Shown here piece after piece: positions 9,998 through 20,893 of a stretch of DNA of 50,380 bases. The notes under the pieces are model-generated. The model made no database searches, was not told the DNA's origin, and worked only from the letters and a program-made list of their open reading frames with translations. The position numbers and the translations under genes were made by a program. The stretch is from assembly GCA_964058805.1 (NCBI GenBank), contig CAXKVV010000859.1, positions 1 through 50,380 on the forward strand, written 5' to 3'. This stretch comes from Schoenoplectus triqueter. Taxonomy: Eukaryota > Streptophyta > Magnoliopsida > Poales > Cyperaceae. Position 1 is the first letter of the stretch. Every line of letters begins with the position of its first letter.

Positions 9998-10542
9998 ATC
10001 TCGGCCTAAAGGCTCGCCAAACTTTCAGTTTGGGCCAGTGGCTCACGAGATATGCCAACACTCCTCTGTACCATCTTCTACTTAATGTTCAAACAGTTCA
10101 GTTTGAAAATATCGATAAAATCAGTAAAGGAGAAACTATGATGAAATCAAGCATTGATTTACGCTCTTAATCCTGACAGTTCTTATTGATCAACCTTGGA
10201 TTTACCTCGGCCTAAAGGCTCACCAAGAAAACTTGGGTCAGTGGCTCACGAGGCATGCTAAGGGCCATCCTATGCTAATGCTTTGTGTAATTCCCGATCG
10301 GCACAATGCAAATCAAGAAATCAGTAAAACAGTGAAATTTGTGATATCAAGATGCTATCTCAAATCCTGTAACATTCCTTGATGGATTTTATAACAGAAA
10401 GTAAATCTAATTGCTGTAATTTGTAAAGGAATATTTGTGTGAATGCTTGAACTCAAAAGAAACAAGAAAATGAATAACAAGGTGATCGGTTCAGGCCTAA
10501 AGTCTCACCAAACTTCTTGTTTGGGCCAGTGGCTCACTGAAC
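9998..10542 (-). repeat. Stem-loop family III in the LTR: three double-armed modules
   Basis: Each module has the order outer arm, GGCCTAAAGGCTC-type block, inner hairpin, GGCCAGTGGCTCA-type block, outer arm complement. The outer arms are ATCTCG/CGAGAT (9998-10,051), CCTCG/CGAGG (10,205-10,253) and GTTCA/TGAAC (10,489-10,542). The inner hairpins are CCAAACT-TTC-AGTTTGG, CCAAG-AAAA-CTTGG and CCAAAC-TTCTT-GTTTGG. Both arm sets change in step between modules while the two blocks stay nearly constant. Confidence 0.8.
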
Positions 10543-10859
10543 AGGATCATTAGGTGTCAGATTGATAAAAAGAAAAAAAGGAAAGAAAGAAATTCAAGCT
10601 CCAGCAATAAGGAAAATGAAAACAATTCTCATTATTCTACTGATCTTTAGTGCATATACACAAACCTCTCTTGAAATACAGTTAAGCACCTTCCATTCAT
10701 AAGAACTGAATTGTCTTTGATGGTATCAGATCTGCCTAACCTTAGCTACAGCAAGAATCTAATCTCTCTTTTGCTGGTAATTGCCACAATATTTTTTTTA
10801 CTGGTTCTTACTCTCTGGAGGGGGGGGGGGTATGTCATTTCTCTCAATCTGGTCCTAGG

Positions 10860-11074
10860 CTTATATAGAGCTTAATTGAAGCCTAATTGTGCTTTCTCTC
10901 GCATAATTTATGCTTTTCTTATCCCACGGATCGATGACATGGCATAACATCCAACCTTTCATTCAATAATTCAATGGCGTAGATCAATCCAATTTGTGTT
11001 TTCTATGAGTAGGCTTTATGATTTGGATCGATGACATGGCGCCGTGGTCGTTGCTCAATTCTTTCCTATAAAAA
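10860..11074. promoter_or_regulatory. Candidate bidirectional promoter in the 3' LTR of B
   Basis: A sense-strand TATATAAG lies at 10,867-10,860 (minus), pointing toward R-U5. A plus-strand TATAAAAA lies at 11,067-11,074, pointing toward the interior where the antisense gene sits. Between them are two copies of GGATCGATGACATGGC, at 10,928-10,943 and 11,025-11,040. A run of 11 G at 10,820-10,830 is about 30 bases downstream of the sense TATA. Both boxes and both 16-mers are also in the other LTR. The roles are inferred from motif and position only. Confidence 0.5.
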
Positions 11075-12019
11075 CCGAATGAACTCAGCCCCCTTTTACT
11101 GCCTTCGGCTTTGTACACCAATTCCACCATGAAATTCATTCAAAGGAGAATTAATTAATGCCAGTAACTGTCTCAACCGAATCATGGGACCCACACAATG
11201 CTTTCCCAACCGCCAATTTGCCTCATCTCCATCTTAACCGACCAATTCCATTTCTTATCCGATTTCCTTCGATGCGAGTGTTGTACAGTACTTCATTTTC
11301 AAAATTAATTGTTTCAATAGATTCTCCTCGGTTAGAGCTTTTCAACGGTATATTATTTGTAATTTTTCGTTACCGTTTGACCCATTTTCCATTTTCGACT
11401 TATTTTTCTGCTCAAAATCGGGTCAGCAGAGAAGAATCACAGCAGCAGGAGGAAGAGAGGGGTTTTCTGTCTCGTGGGGCCCGGTGGAAGTGACAAAAAC
11501 GAAGGGGAAAGAGTAGTGCAACTCGGTGGACTTGGCGCACGGATTCGGGTCCCACCCGTCATGTTTAATGAGAGACATAATTGGTGCACCGGGTTCACGC
11601 AATATTTTTCTCCTTCAAACTCTTCTCTCCAGCGCCAAAATTGGTCTCCATGTTTGCTGTCCCCAATTTGCACCCAGTGAAGTGTTATCCCCAAGTTGCA
11701 CCCTTAAAAGCCTCTTGATTAAATCTCAGCCTTTGGATTAATCTGATTTTCTTTCTCCAATTTATTTTAATAGATCCCTTTATCCAAAAATCATGAAAGT
11801 TTCACCAAAAATCCCTAAATTCATGATGATCATCTCTGTATTTTTTAATTCCCATTTTACCCCTGTATCCTTGTATTAAAATTTTCTTTTCTCAGAAAAC
11901 CCTATTTTCTTCTCAATTAATCCCAATTTCTCAGTTGTAGCTCAGTGTATCTGCCAAATAAACTCTCCTTGTAGAAACTCCACCCCAATTAACACCAATA
12001 CTGATGTTCATTAGGGTTT

Positions 12020-12250
12020 GATCTGATCAAATGCTGACTACTTATCAGCAATTAATACAAATCTAGACTTGATCAGATGGTTGCTCCCAGCTTTGGCACC
12101 TGATCAGTCTTGTGAAATTGACTTTCAATCCCTTATCATGAGGGTGATTTGGTCAAAGAGCTGACTACCTATCAGCAATTGACACAAATCAAAGCATGGT
12201 TAGGTGGTTGCTCACAGCTTTGGCACCAGGTTAGCCTTGAAAGTAAAATC
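12020..12250. repeat. U3 tandem pair, about 126-bp unit
   Basis: Two diverged copies each contain GCTGACTAC-TATCAGCAATT and later GGTTGCTC-CAGCTTTGGCACC. The first starts near 12,025 and the second near 12,151. GCTGA...TCAGC in each is a small inverted repeat. The same pair is in the other LTR at about 25,370-25,600. It lies upstream of the sense TATA and may be an enhancer-like repeat. Confidence 0.7.
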
Positions 12251-12406
12251 ATATTGAGATTTCTTATGATTGGTTGTATCAAAATACTGACTTGGCGTTG
12301 ACACTATTCCATATAGTATAGGAATTGTATTGGTTCAGTTCGTAGGGTTTGATCTTGGCCTCTTTTTTTTCTTGTATTTCTTCCTTCGACCTTTCAGGGG
12401 TAAACA

Positions 12407-12760
12407 AAGAGCCACCCACCAGAGCGTGTCCTGAAGAATTTGACAAATTGAAGGGCCTGCTTTGGTGCACATATTCGACACACCTCTCTCCTTCTTAGGT
12501 TTAGGCTTGACTTTGATAGGTTTTTCTTTTGATCAGATTCTTTTTATGAGCGCAACATAGTGGGGCTTGTCCTCGCAGCCTCTCGCTCGTGGGATAGTGG
12601 TGCATGTATTCAGCCACCTGTCGAGCCACCTGCTTCAGCCATCATGGGGATAGATAAAAATAGCATCTCTTGGCCACCTTCTTTCACTTTATCTTCCTTC
12701 TTCCCTCATTTCTCTTTTCTTTCACTGTTGGGGATGCTAATCGCCTGCTTTGCTACTTTC
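12407..12760 (+). pseudogene. Remnant of the antisense PMD gene in element B
   Basis: Between the 3' LTR and the 3' non-coding region, plus-strand sequence around 12,550-12,690 matches exon 2 of the antisense gene of A: ATTCAGCCACCTGTCGAGCC is nearly the same at 12,609 and 1890, followed by TTGGCCACCTTCT against CTCGGCCACCTTCT. The PMD exon, exons 3-5 and most of exon 6 are gone. I see nothing recognisable in 12,407-12,540. So B kept the position but lost nearly all of the gene. Confidence 0.65.
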
Positions 12761-14390
12761 TTATCACTTCTTCCGCAACATGGGAGAATATTTCATAAAC
12801 TCTTTACATTTTACACTCTCAATCTTAATTGCAAAAGTGCCTAATACAACTGTTTTTATTTTCGTATAACATCTAAGTACAAAAATAGAAAAAGGGAAAA
12901 CTTCACAACACCCTATTGCACTTATTCTATACACTGCTTCTCTTTATTTATTACAATACAGAACTTAAGTAACCGTGGTATTTTACGGATATCGAACCTG
13001 TCTGTACTGACCTCTAGGCCGGGTACAGAATAAACTCATTTATCCCTTTATTACTGATGGATAAACTTACCAGTATCAATTGGATTATAGATGCAATTGA
13101 TAACACCATTTTGTGAATGTTCCTTGTAAACTTGATTGATATTTATTGTGGAAGCTCACCCACTCTCCCCTCATTTGTGCACCGTTGCGTGCTAAAGTGG
13201 AAACTCACATTCACTCATCTCCACTCAATTTGTTTTGTGGGGGTCCTACCCTCAAACATCCATTACGCATCTCTGCGAGACAGGCTTTCATCGGGTAGGT
13301 CCGCTCTCCATGACCTGAGTCACTTCTTTAAAAGAATTAATTTATTTGACACTGAATGTCGGGCAAAAGCGTAAACCCTTAGTCTGACCCCTCCATGACC
13401 TATTTTGGGATTTAAAACATATCACCTCCTTGGGCGTGTGGTACTTTTGCGGATGAATGTACCCAACCTGGTTTTTTTATATTTTTGCTACCCTCAAACA
13501 TCCATCACGCATCCCTGCGAGACAGGCTTTCATCGGGTAGGTTCGCTCTCCATGACCTGAGTCACTTCTTTAAGCGAGCCGCTTTGTTTAACATAAAATG
13601 TCGGGTACAAGCGTAAACCCTTGATCTGACCCCTCCATGATGCGTCGTGGGATTATGACACACCATTTCTTCGGGCGTGTGGTGCTTTTGCGGATGAATG
13701 CACTCAACCTGGCTTTGTACAACACACATGGTGTCGGGGACAAAGGTGGCAACCCCTTATTGAAAAGATTTTATTTTATTTTTAATTGAATGAGTAAGAA
13801 AATAGATTTTTATTGTTTTATTTAGATATCCTTCTTTATTTTATTGGAAGGGAGTAGATTTTTTTATTAGTGATACATGTTACTAATAATACGAGAGTTA
13901 TTTACTTACATGCCCTCGGAAGCGACTACTTACTAGTCACCAATTTGCTCGACCTATCCTTTAGCTTGCGCCGCGGGCGACCAATATGAGCAACTTTCGT
14001 CATTGGGCGGCAGATAGTTTGAGGGACAAACTGCAAACCCTGCCCATTTTTGTGTTTATTCTGTATCAAATGGACAAACCCAGTGGTATTTGTATTGTGA
14101 GCCCAAACACCAAAGCTCTCGCCTTACACTCTCGCGTGGTTTTGGCATTGAATTCTCTTATTCTTATTTCCTCTTTCTCTTTTTTTTTATTTTGTTTTAG
14201 GGTTAAATGTGTTTGTGTGGTTTTGGATTTTTGGATGCATTCTATTTACAAATGCATAAGGTTTTTGGGATTTTTATGTAAAAGTAGAGGTTAGATATGG
14301 GTTTGTGTTTCGTGTACGTGTGTGTAAGCGAACACTTATTCCCTCCTTATTTATTTACAATAGATACTACTCGATCGGCCCCGATCCGGG
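12761..14390. other. 3' non-coding region of element B with tandem dimer
   Basis: It aligns with 3700-5243 of element A and contains the same tandem dimer, with units starting at about 13,249 and 13,491 (period about 242 bp, extending to about 13,735). No coding sequence is supported here. Confidence 0.8.
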
Positions 14391-15394
14391 CTATGTGTAG
14401 TATTTCTTCAGATATCGCCCGTTAATTGGTGGCATCTGCATTTTTGAGCCCAAACGGCATGACTTTGTAACAATAGATGCCAATCGGCGTGCGGAATGTT
14501 GTGTGTCTTTCATCTTCTGGCGCCATTTTAATTTGATTATAACCCGCATAACCATCCATGAAGGAGAAGACTTCATAGGAGGATGTATGATCAATTATGA
14601 TTTCGGTTACTGGGAGCGGGAAATCATCTTTAGGGCACGCCTTGTTTAAGTCCCGAAAATCTACGCAAATGCGAATCTGCCCATTTTTCTTTTTAACCGG
14701 GACAATGCTAGCCACCCATTCTGGCGTCTCTTCTTTCCGTATGAAGCCTGCGTCGATGAGTTTCTTCGTTTCCTCTACGACCTTTTCTTCGAGTTCTATT
14801 CTCATTCGTCTTGGCGCCTGTTTAATCGGCCTGAAGGTGGGATCAATCTTTAAGTAATGAACCGCTACGTTGGGATCTAATCCAGGCATTTCTTTATAAC
14901 TCCAAGTGAAACAGTCCATGTAGCTTTTAAGGAATGTCTTCAACCTGTCAGCCACCTCTTCTGGTAATGATGCGCTTATGAAAGTTGGTCGCGGGTCTTC
15001 TTCTGTTCCCAAATTGACCTCGGTTAACTCATCAACCGTATTAGGCTCCTTTTCTAGCTATTTCAAAGCATTTTTCATGACTGGGGTACTGTCCTCTTCT
15101 ATTTCATTGTCTAACACTTCAACAGAAGTCATGCAACAGCTTTCTTCCATATGGCGCTCGTTGAGGGACCCCTCAAAGCATACTGCGTCATCGCAGTTAT
15201 ACCCTAACCCTCGGGTGTATTTTATTTTACCATCCAGGCCCAAAACCTTATTCTGGCCGCCATTCCAGAGTTCATCGAAATGCTTGGCCTCGGCCTTGGA
15301 TATGTCTCTCAGACATTTTGCCTTCTTAGCCAATCTATATAGGCTTTTTTCCAAAGGGATGAGATGCAACGTCACCGCTAGTTGCATTCTCTGA
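14391..15394 (-). pseudogene. RT of element B, first half only, fused to the integrase tail
   Basis: The frame at 15,012-14,422 has the N-terminal RT region (VASIVPVKKKNGQIRICVDF, RDLNKACPKDDFPLP, FMDGYAGYNQIKMAPEDE, PFGLKNADAT). It then jumps within a few codons to MPPINGRYLKKYYT and stop (14,432-14,391), which is the end of integrase in A. Compared with A, about 2.7 kb is missing, including the YVDD catalytic motif, both RNases H and integrase. The breakpoint lies in GGTGGCA, which is close to identical at both parental sites. A frameshift relative to the gag frame lies near 15,400. Confidence 0.88.
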
Positions 15395-17047
15395 CTCCTG
15401 TTCTATCACCCACTTCTTCTAGGTATCATGGTTAGGGTTCTTCGGGGACTGAGTCGAATCGCTCTGATAGAAAATTATAGCTTTGTGAATGATAGTTCTC
15501 CCTTTGATGCGCTCTACCTTTGCCGGCACAACAAAGGTCTTTAGAGTCCGGATGTGGTTTACTTCCCTTGGCATGAGGTCTTTAAAATGCCTTTCGAGAA
15601 CCACAGTGATCTCTAGCGCTGCCATCTCCTCTTCTATTTCAATATTTATGACTGAGTTGGAGCGGTAGATTTCCTTAATTGGCTTTCGCTTCGCAACTTT
15701 GGGTTTGCTAGGCACGGGAGTGTGCGAGATCGTATAGGCAACCCCTTTGCCTTTGTTACTCGAGTTATGCGGAGATGGGTCTTGTTGAAAGCTTTTCGGG
15801 AGCTGGATTGTTCCGTCTTTGTGCCCTTCTTCTATAAGGTCCTTGAATACCCAGCATTCTTCAATTGTGTGACCCAGTATGCGATGATAAGGGCAGAATT
15901 CGCCTTCACTGGCCCTGTCTATGTCCGCGGGTCGTTTACAAGCGGGAAGTGTCAATCCGCTTTTTAGGGCCTGCTCAAATATCCGAGTTATTTTATTTTT
16001 CAGGAAAGAGTATGATTTACTCTTCTTGGCTTTGAGGGTTTGCATGATGGCCGATTGTTTGACTTTCGTTACTTCCCCTCTTGATTCATCCACTATAACA
16101 ATTACCCGTTTGCCGCTATCGGGTGTTTGTCTTTCAGGGGTCTCGGCACGGGGTTCGCTTGTCATTTCTTTGAGTAGATCGGAATTATAGATCGCGGTTT
16201 GTAGGTTTTCGATCATTATCATAATTTCATTGTGTTGCACTTTGATGTCCTGCATCACCTCCCATTGCTCGGATACCTCCCTTCTATTATTTTCAATCTG
16301 GTGCCTCATTTCATTGATTGCATTCCAGACGCGAGCTTCAAAATTTTCTCGCCACAAGCGTTCTTCGCTTACAGGCCTTTGCCTAACCGGGTTATCCCTT
16401 CCGCTACCAGATCCCATGTTGATCATAAATGACTCCTCACTTTCATTATCTGTTTCAGGCCCTTCGTATGGCTTCTTGAGGATGTGATAGATGATCTCTT
16501 CGTCAGATTCTTCTTCCTAGGGTTGACGACCATGGCCAGATTCTTCTCCCGAGGTAATGTCGCCCGAGTCGTTGGAATCTTCAGAGTCTTCTCCTGAAGT
16601 TGCCTCTGTGATCTGGATTTGAGGGATATTGGCGGGTTTAAAGTTGAAAATGACCTCCTCCTCAGAATCACTTGAACTGATTTCGCTCGGCTTTGTTCGA
16701 ACTTTAGATGTAGCCACCTGTTTGAAATGGAATGTTGCTTCTTCACCCGACTTTCTTCCGGGTCTTTGAGTTCGAACACCTCGGGGTTTAATATTGAATT
16801 TGACCTCTTCTTCTTCTCCGGACGAGGTATCAAATTTAGGTCTTTTATTAAAAGGTCTCTGACCTGCTTTTGTTATTGGCCGGCTTGGCGCCGTGGCGGA
16901 TTTGGGCAGAAAATATTGGGCGTCATTGAATTTAATCTCATGCACCCAGAATGGTTTGACATCTCCTTCAATTCTCTTTTGTTTACCATTCTCAATTTAT
17001 TTCAGGCACTGGTGCAGAGTGGAGGGTATAACCTGATTGTTGTGAAG
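15395..17047 (-). pseudogene. Protease-to-RT linker of element B (stops in frame)
   Basis: This continues the frame of the long gag-protease ORF after a stop at 17,048, with further stops at 16,517 and 15,419. It holds the end of the protease domain, acidic serine-rich repeats (DTSSGEEEEVKFN, SDSEEEVIFNFKP, around 16,870-16,560) and a second zinc-knuckle-like segment (CPYHRILGHTIEECWVFKD, near 15,890) that also occurs in gag. Element A has the same blocks at 26,900-28,590. The role of the linker is unknown. Confidence 0.75.
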
Positions 17048-20000
17048 TCACGGGCGACCCAGCAACGCCCGATAAGAAGTTTCAGCGTCAATGACATAGA
17101 ATTTGGTATGCGCTTTTAGGCTTCCGCATTGCAGGTTCAGAGTTATAGCTCCCAGGGCCTTTTGGGAGTTTTGATTGAAGCCATGAATGATCACCTTTTC
17201 GTCAGATAGGTTCTTCACATCTAAGGTGATGGTCTTCAGAGTTTTAAGCGGCATGATATTGATCGAGGACCCCGCGTCGACCAGGATGCGGCCAATCTTT
17301 TGCCCTCCATAGTTTCCGGTGATGTACAATGGGCGGTTGTGGTCGACGGTGCCTATTAGGAGGTCATCGTCTGTGAAATTTATGCAGGCGGCCCGCTTGG
17401 CGGTGAATAGAGCTTCTTGCATATTTTGCTCGATAAAGTATGACTTATACTTTTCGGGATCTTGCAATGCTTGGATTAGTACCTCCTTTAGGTCTTGCGA
17501 CATCATCAATGCGTCAAATATGCTTAATAACGCTGGGATCTTACGCAGATGTGCCAACACATTGTACTCTTCACCCGTCGACCGGGCCTTTTTTGGGTTC
17601 TTGCTTAGGCTCTCAGCCTCTTTGCCTTTATTCTGGGCTTTATCTTTTCCCTTATCAGACTCTTTGGGAGCTTGCCTCTCGGGTACGTAAGTCCCGGACC
17701 GGAGCACGGCTTTGCATTCTTCATTTTTGGTCCCAGAGGTGCTTGCTTCCCCTTCGTCATTTAGGAAGAACATCTCCTCTAAAGTTGGCATATCTTCGTC
17801 GTGAGAAGAATATACCATGTTGCACGAAGCACCCCAGATCTCTTCGCTTTCTTCTTTATTCACTTCTTCATCTACATCTTGTTTCTTTTGACCTAGGGTT
17901 AGCCTTTCCCAGTCTTCTTTGGAGATGAAGTGTTGGAGGGTAATCACCTCGGGACTGCCCTGCTCGCATTCTTCAATTTTATTCTTTTTGGACTTGTTGT
18001 TTCTATGCTTCTTTCTTTTCTTAAGAATCTGGTCTTGGCTCTGGTCCACCTTATAGTATACCCTAGGTTTTGGTGGGACCACTGGTGTGATGTCGTCTTT
18101 CCATCTCATGTCGGGTTCTTTCTTAAGAGCTTTAAGCATTTTAATCGACTTCTTTGATAAGTGCGTAGTCCATTGTTCTTCTTGGTCTTCATATAATTGG
18201 TCCGGGATCTTCTCTTCTTCGTGAGAGATCGTATTGGCCTGTTCATGGGCCGATGGGCTTTGCAAGAAACCTTTAGGTAAAGTAATTTCGCCATTTTTGT
18301 ACGCCTTTTCGACCCAATCTTTGAAGACCCAGCAATCTTCAATTGAGTGCCCTAATACCCTGTGGTATGGGCAGAAGTTGGGTTCGTCCAATTTATCGGC
18401 ATCTTCCGGGCGTTTACTGGCCGGTAGGGCTAGACTGTTCTTTACTGCCCCTCTGAAGATTTGGGCAACTTTATCTTTCCTGAAGGAGTACGGTTTAGTC
18501 TTCTTTTGTTTGAGGGTTTTAAAACTCCGTGAACTCCCTCCTGGATTGGGTCTGGGTCCCTTATTATAATTGTTGTCATTTGTGCCGCTATTACCGCTTT
18601 GGGTATCTGCGTTAGCGACCATCTTATCTTTTAACGAGGTGAATGCCACCTTGGTTTCAGCTCGGGCTCCTCGTTGCGGCCTATTGTTCATGAAGTTCGG
18701 CATGGTGTGCGGTGACATCCTTTCCATATTGGATACCGATCTGAGCAAGTCTTTGAACGTGTTGACCTTTGTCACACCAAGTAGCATGCCCATCCACCCG
18801 TCAATGTTTTTCATAATTAGGTTGACAGCCTCATCTTCAGTTAATGTGCGGTCGCATTTGATACTGAGGTTCCGCCATCTATTGATAAAATCTGTCATTG
18901 ACTCCCCTTTCTTGGGTTTAGTGCTCGCCAGATCGGCTATGTTTATTTTATCAGACACCATGACAAATCGTGCCCTGAACGAGTCTGTCATCTCATCCCA
19001 GGTCCTGATGTTGTTGTTTTCTAGTGAATAGTACCATTGGAAAGCGGTTCCCACCAAGCTTTGAGGGAATTGTCTCAACAACAATGCATCATTGCCGCCC
19101 GTGTTACCGCACGAGGCTACAAAGTGGGTCAGGTGTTGTTCGGGGTTCAGGTCTTTATTACCTTCCCCGGAGAAGGTCCTGAAGCGAGGGATCACATACC
19201 CCTTAGGATATTCTTCTAAATCGTATATGGCAGGGTATGGATGTCCACAGTTTTTAACGGGAAGGATAGCGTATCCACCTCCAGCTATTTGCATTTGCTG
19301 GGCAATCATGGCTTGAATCTCTTTCCGGGATATTCCCGTTGGTTCAGCCTCCACTTCTATTGTTCTATGTGGATGGGGTTTAGAATTGACGGGTTGTTTT
19401 CCCTTATGATTGCTTTTGGTACTGTGGACCCCTTCTTGACGGGAGCTACCAGCTTTGAAATTGGCGTCTTGTGATTCTTGCAAGGATTTGACCGCCTTAA
19501 TCAATTCTTCATTTTGTTTCAGCATGGTAGCGATTAGCTCCCGTTTCCTAATCAGCTCTTCGTCCCGTGCCTCGATGTGGCCTTTTAATATTTCAATTTC
19601 ATCGACGGGCACTTCGGGACGTGTTTCAACGTCATCTTCATTATCGAAGAAGTCAAGGTTTTCGTTGTGATCTTCCCCTTCCCTGCTGTTGCCTTCAGGG
19701 TTGACCCTCTTAGGAGGTCTCCCTTTCCTACCATTATTCTTGTTGGTATTGGTGACGTGAGCTTGATTAGGCGGGGACTGGTCGTCCTGGGCCATATTCA
19801 CCTCAGTATCGGTGTCTGGATCAGTATCGTAGCTTATACTGATGGTGTTAACTGAGAAGTGCTCTTCATAGCGAGCGGTTCTTCTCTTCTTCTTCGTTTG
19901 GTCAGGGGCAGTTATTTTTAGGCTGTTGAGTGGTATTCTCGAGCCTAATCGGCTGAATACACTCTTCTGACCTAGGCGGCTAAATACACTCTCGGACGGA

Positions 20001-20836
20001 GTGCTCGAGTTGCCTGTCTTGCTGGGTTGGGTTTGAGATTGGGATTTTATTGGTTGAGAACCCTTTGGAACACACACCTGCTGGACGCTAGGTGTTGCCT
20101 TTGATGTAAACCTCCTTGGGTGCGGAGTCGAGACAATGGCTTGCGGCTGAGCCATATCTTGAGATTGACTGGAGCGGGAGACATACTGTCTCGACCTAGC
20201 GTTTCTAACGCTTTTCCTCTGTTTGAGGGCCCTATGAGCCTTGTAGATGGCTTCTGCAGGGGCTTGAGACTTGTTCTGGCGGCGCTGAGGCCTTTGAGTT
20301 GAGCGAGGTGTGGGCTTAGGCACCTCCCATGCCTGGCGGAGCTGGCCTGTGGCCGAGTTCTTGGCCACTATACGCAGTGCCGTGAACTTGTTGGAAACTG
20401 GGATGGCTGGCCTAGCCACCAGTTGGTTTTGGTATGCATCCAGGACCCTCTTCCTGGACGCTTGAGAATTGCGGGTAATTTGGGCCGCGGCCGTTGGGGC
20501 TGTCTTCTTAGACGGTCGCCTTCTCCTCTTTGGGGAGGTAGTAGGAGAGGCCATGACGTTGTTTGAAATACCCTTGGGAGTAAAGGTAATTGAGTCATCT
20601 TCCTCGTCCGGGATGAAGATCCGGACGGTTGCGGGAGTGAAGGTGGCCACTGGAGCTGGGTCGTAGAAGGTGAGTTCTTGCGGGATAGTCCCAAAGAACA
20701 TGAATAACTTGCCCTCTGGGCTCTGTGCAGGAGTGACGGTGTAAGGAGCGAGGTTGAAGTTTCCAAAGTATGCCATTTCCTGCAAAAACAAAAATACTCG
20801 AAAATCATTAGTCATTTTTAGCGCATAGAAGACCAC
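17048..20836 (-). CDS. Gag-protease polyprotein ORF of element B (1262 codons, ends early in protease)
   Basis: A long open frame. The likely start is ATG at 20,776 (residue 21 of the frame), just after a conserved splice-acceptor-like sequence. Residues about 20-400 are a basic, proline- and glutamine-rich extra domain without a family I know (two SVFSRLG motifs near residues 300-315). Then come a coiled-coil-like region (EILKGHIEARDEELIRKREL), the retrotransposon gag domain (FQWYYSLENNNIRTWDEM, FINRWRNLSIKCDRTLTEDE), a C-P-Y-H...C zinc-binding segment (CPYHRVLGHSIEDC) and the aspartic protease with DAGSSINIMP (usual DTGS). It stops at LLGRP, where A reads LLGRTWLHS, so a Trp codon became TGA. 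The product would form capsids, with a truncated protease. Confidence 0.85.
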   Translation of the reverse strand: MVFYALKMTNDFRVFLFLQEMAYFGNFNLAPYTVTPAQSPEGKLFMFFGTIPQELTFYDPAPVATFTPATVRIFIPDEEDDSITFTPKGISNNVMASPTTSPKRRRRPSKKTAPTAAAQITRNSQASRKRVLDAYQNQLVARPAIPVSNKFTALRIVAKNSATGQLRQAWEVPKPTPRSTQRPQRRQNKSQAPAEAIYKAHRALKQRKSVRNARSRQYVSRSSQSQDMAQPQAIVSTPHPRRFTSKATPSVQQVCVPKGSQPIKSQSQTQPSKTGNSSTPSESVFSRLGQKSVFSRLGSRIPLNSLKITAPDQTKKKRRTARYEEHFSVNTISISYDTDPDTDTEVNMAQDDQSPPNQAHVTNTNKNNGRKGRPPKRVNPEGNSREGEDHNENLDFFDNEDDVETRPEVPVDEIEILKGHIEARDEELIRKRELIATMLKQNEELIKAVKSLQESQDANFKAGSSRQEGVHSTKSNHKGKQPVNSKPHPHRTIEVEAEPTGISRKEIQAMIAQQMQIAGGGYAILPVKNCGHPYPAIYDLEEYPKGYVIPRFRTFSGEGNKDLNPEQHLTHFVASCGNTGGNDALLLRQFPQSLVGTAFQWYYSLENNNIRTWDEMTDSFRARFVMVSDKINIADLASTKPKKGESMTDFINRWRNLSIKCDRTLTEDEAVNLIMKNIDGWMGMLLGVTKVNTFKDLLRSVSNMERMSPHTMPNFMNNRPQRGARAETKVAFTSLKDKMVANADTQSGNSGTNDNNYNKGPRPNPGGSSRSFKTLKQKKTKPYSFRKDKVAQIFRGAVKNSLALPASKRPEDADKLDEPNFCPYHRVLGHSIEDCWVFKDWVEKAYKNGEITLPKGFLQSPSAHEQANTISHEEEKIPDQLYEDQEEQWTTHLSKKSIKMLKALKKEPDMRWKDDITPVVPPKPRVYYKVDQSQDQILKKRKKHRNNKSKKNKIEECEQGSPEVITLQHFISKEDWERLTLGQKKQDVDEEVNKEESEEIWGASCNMVYSSHDEDMPTLEEMFFLNDEGEASTSGTKNEECKAVLRSGTYVPERQAPKESDKGKDKAQNKGKEAESLSKNPKKARSTGEEYNVLAHLRKIPALLSIFDALMMSQDLKEVLIQALQDPEKYKSYFIEQNMQEALFTAKRAACINFTDDDLLIGTVDHNRPLYITGNYGGQKIGRILVDAGSSINIMPLKTLKTITLDVKNLSDEKVIIHGFNQNSQKALGAITLNLQCGSLKAHTKFYVIDAETSYRALLGRP
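20780..20814 (-). promoter_or_regulatory. Conserved 3' splice site with branch point before gag of B
   Basis: On the minus strand TGACTAAT (20,814-20,807) is followed by a T-rich tract and TTTTTGCAG (AG at 20,781-20,780), then GAAATGGCA with the gag ATG. CTAAT matches the plant branch-point consensus at the right distance. Element A keeps the same arrangement (branch 43,857-43,850, TTTTGCAG then GAAATGAC). This suggests a leader intron; GTAAGG donors occur on the sense strand in the U5 repeats, for example near 21,270 and 21,433. Confidence 0.5.
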
Positions 20837-20893
20837 TTGTATCTTTTAACTATTCTATTTGTTTCTCTCTTTTAAAGATAAGAGGAGAATCTA

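Larger units (their letters stand above)
7605..12406 (-). repeat. 3' LTR of element B (4802 bp)
   Basis: It is the left copy of the LTR, and on the element's sense strand it runs from 12,406 down to 7605 (5'-TGTTTACC...GGGTCGCACA-3'). It matches 20,918-25,757 over its full length with scattered substitutions; the other copy has an extra 34-bp duplication. LTRs of 4-5 kb are usual for Ogre-like elements. Inside it are a candidate bidirectional promoter (10,860-11,074), three stem-loop families (7925-10,542) and one conserved ORF (9587-9904). Confidence 0.92.
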
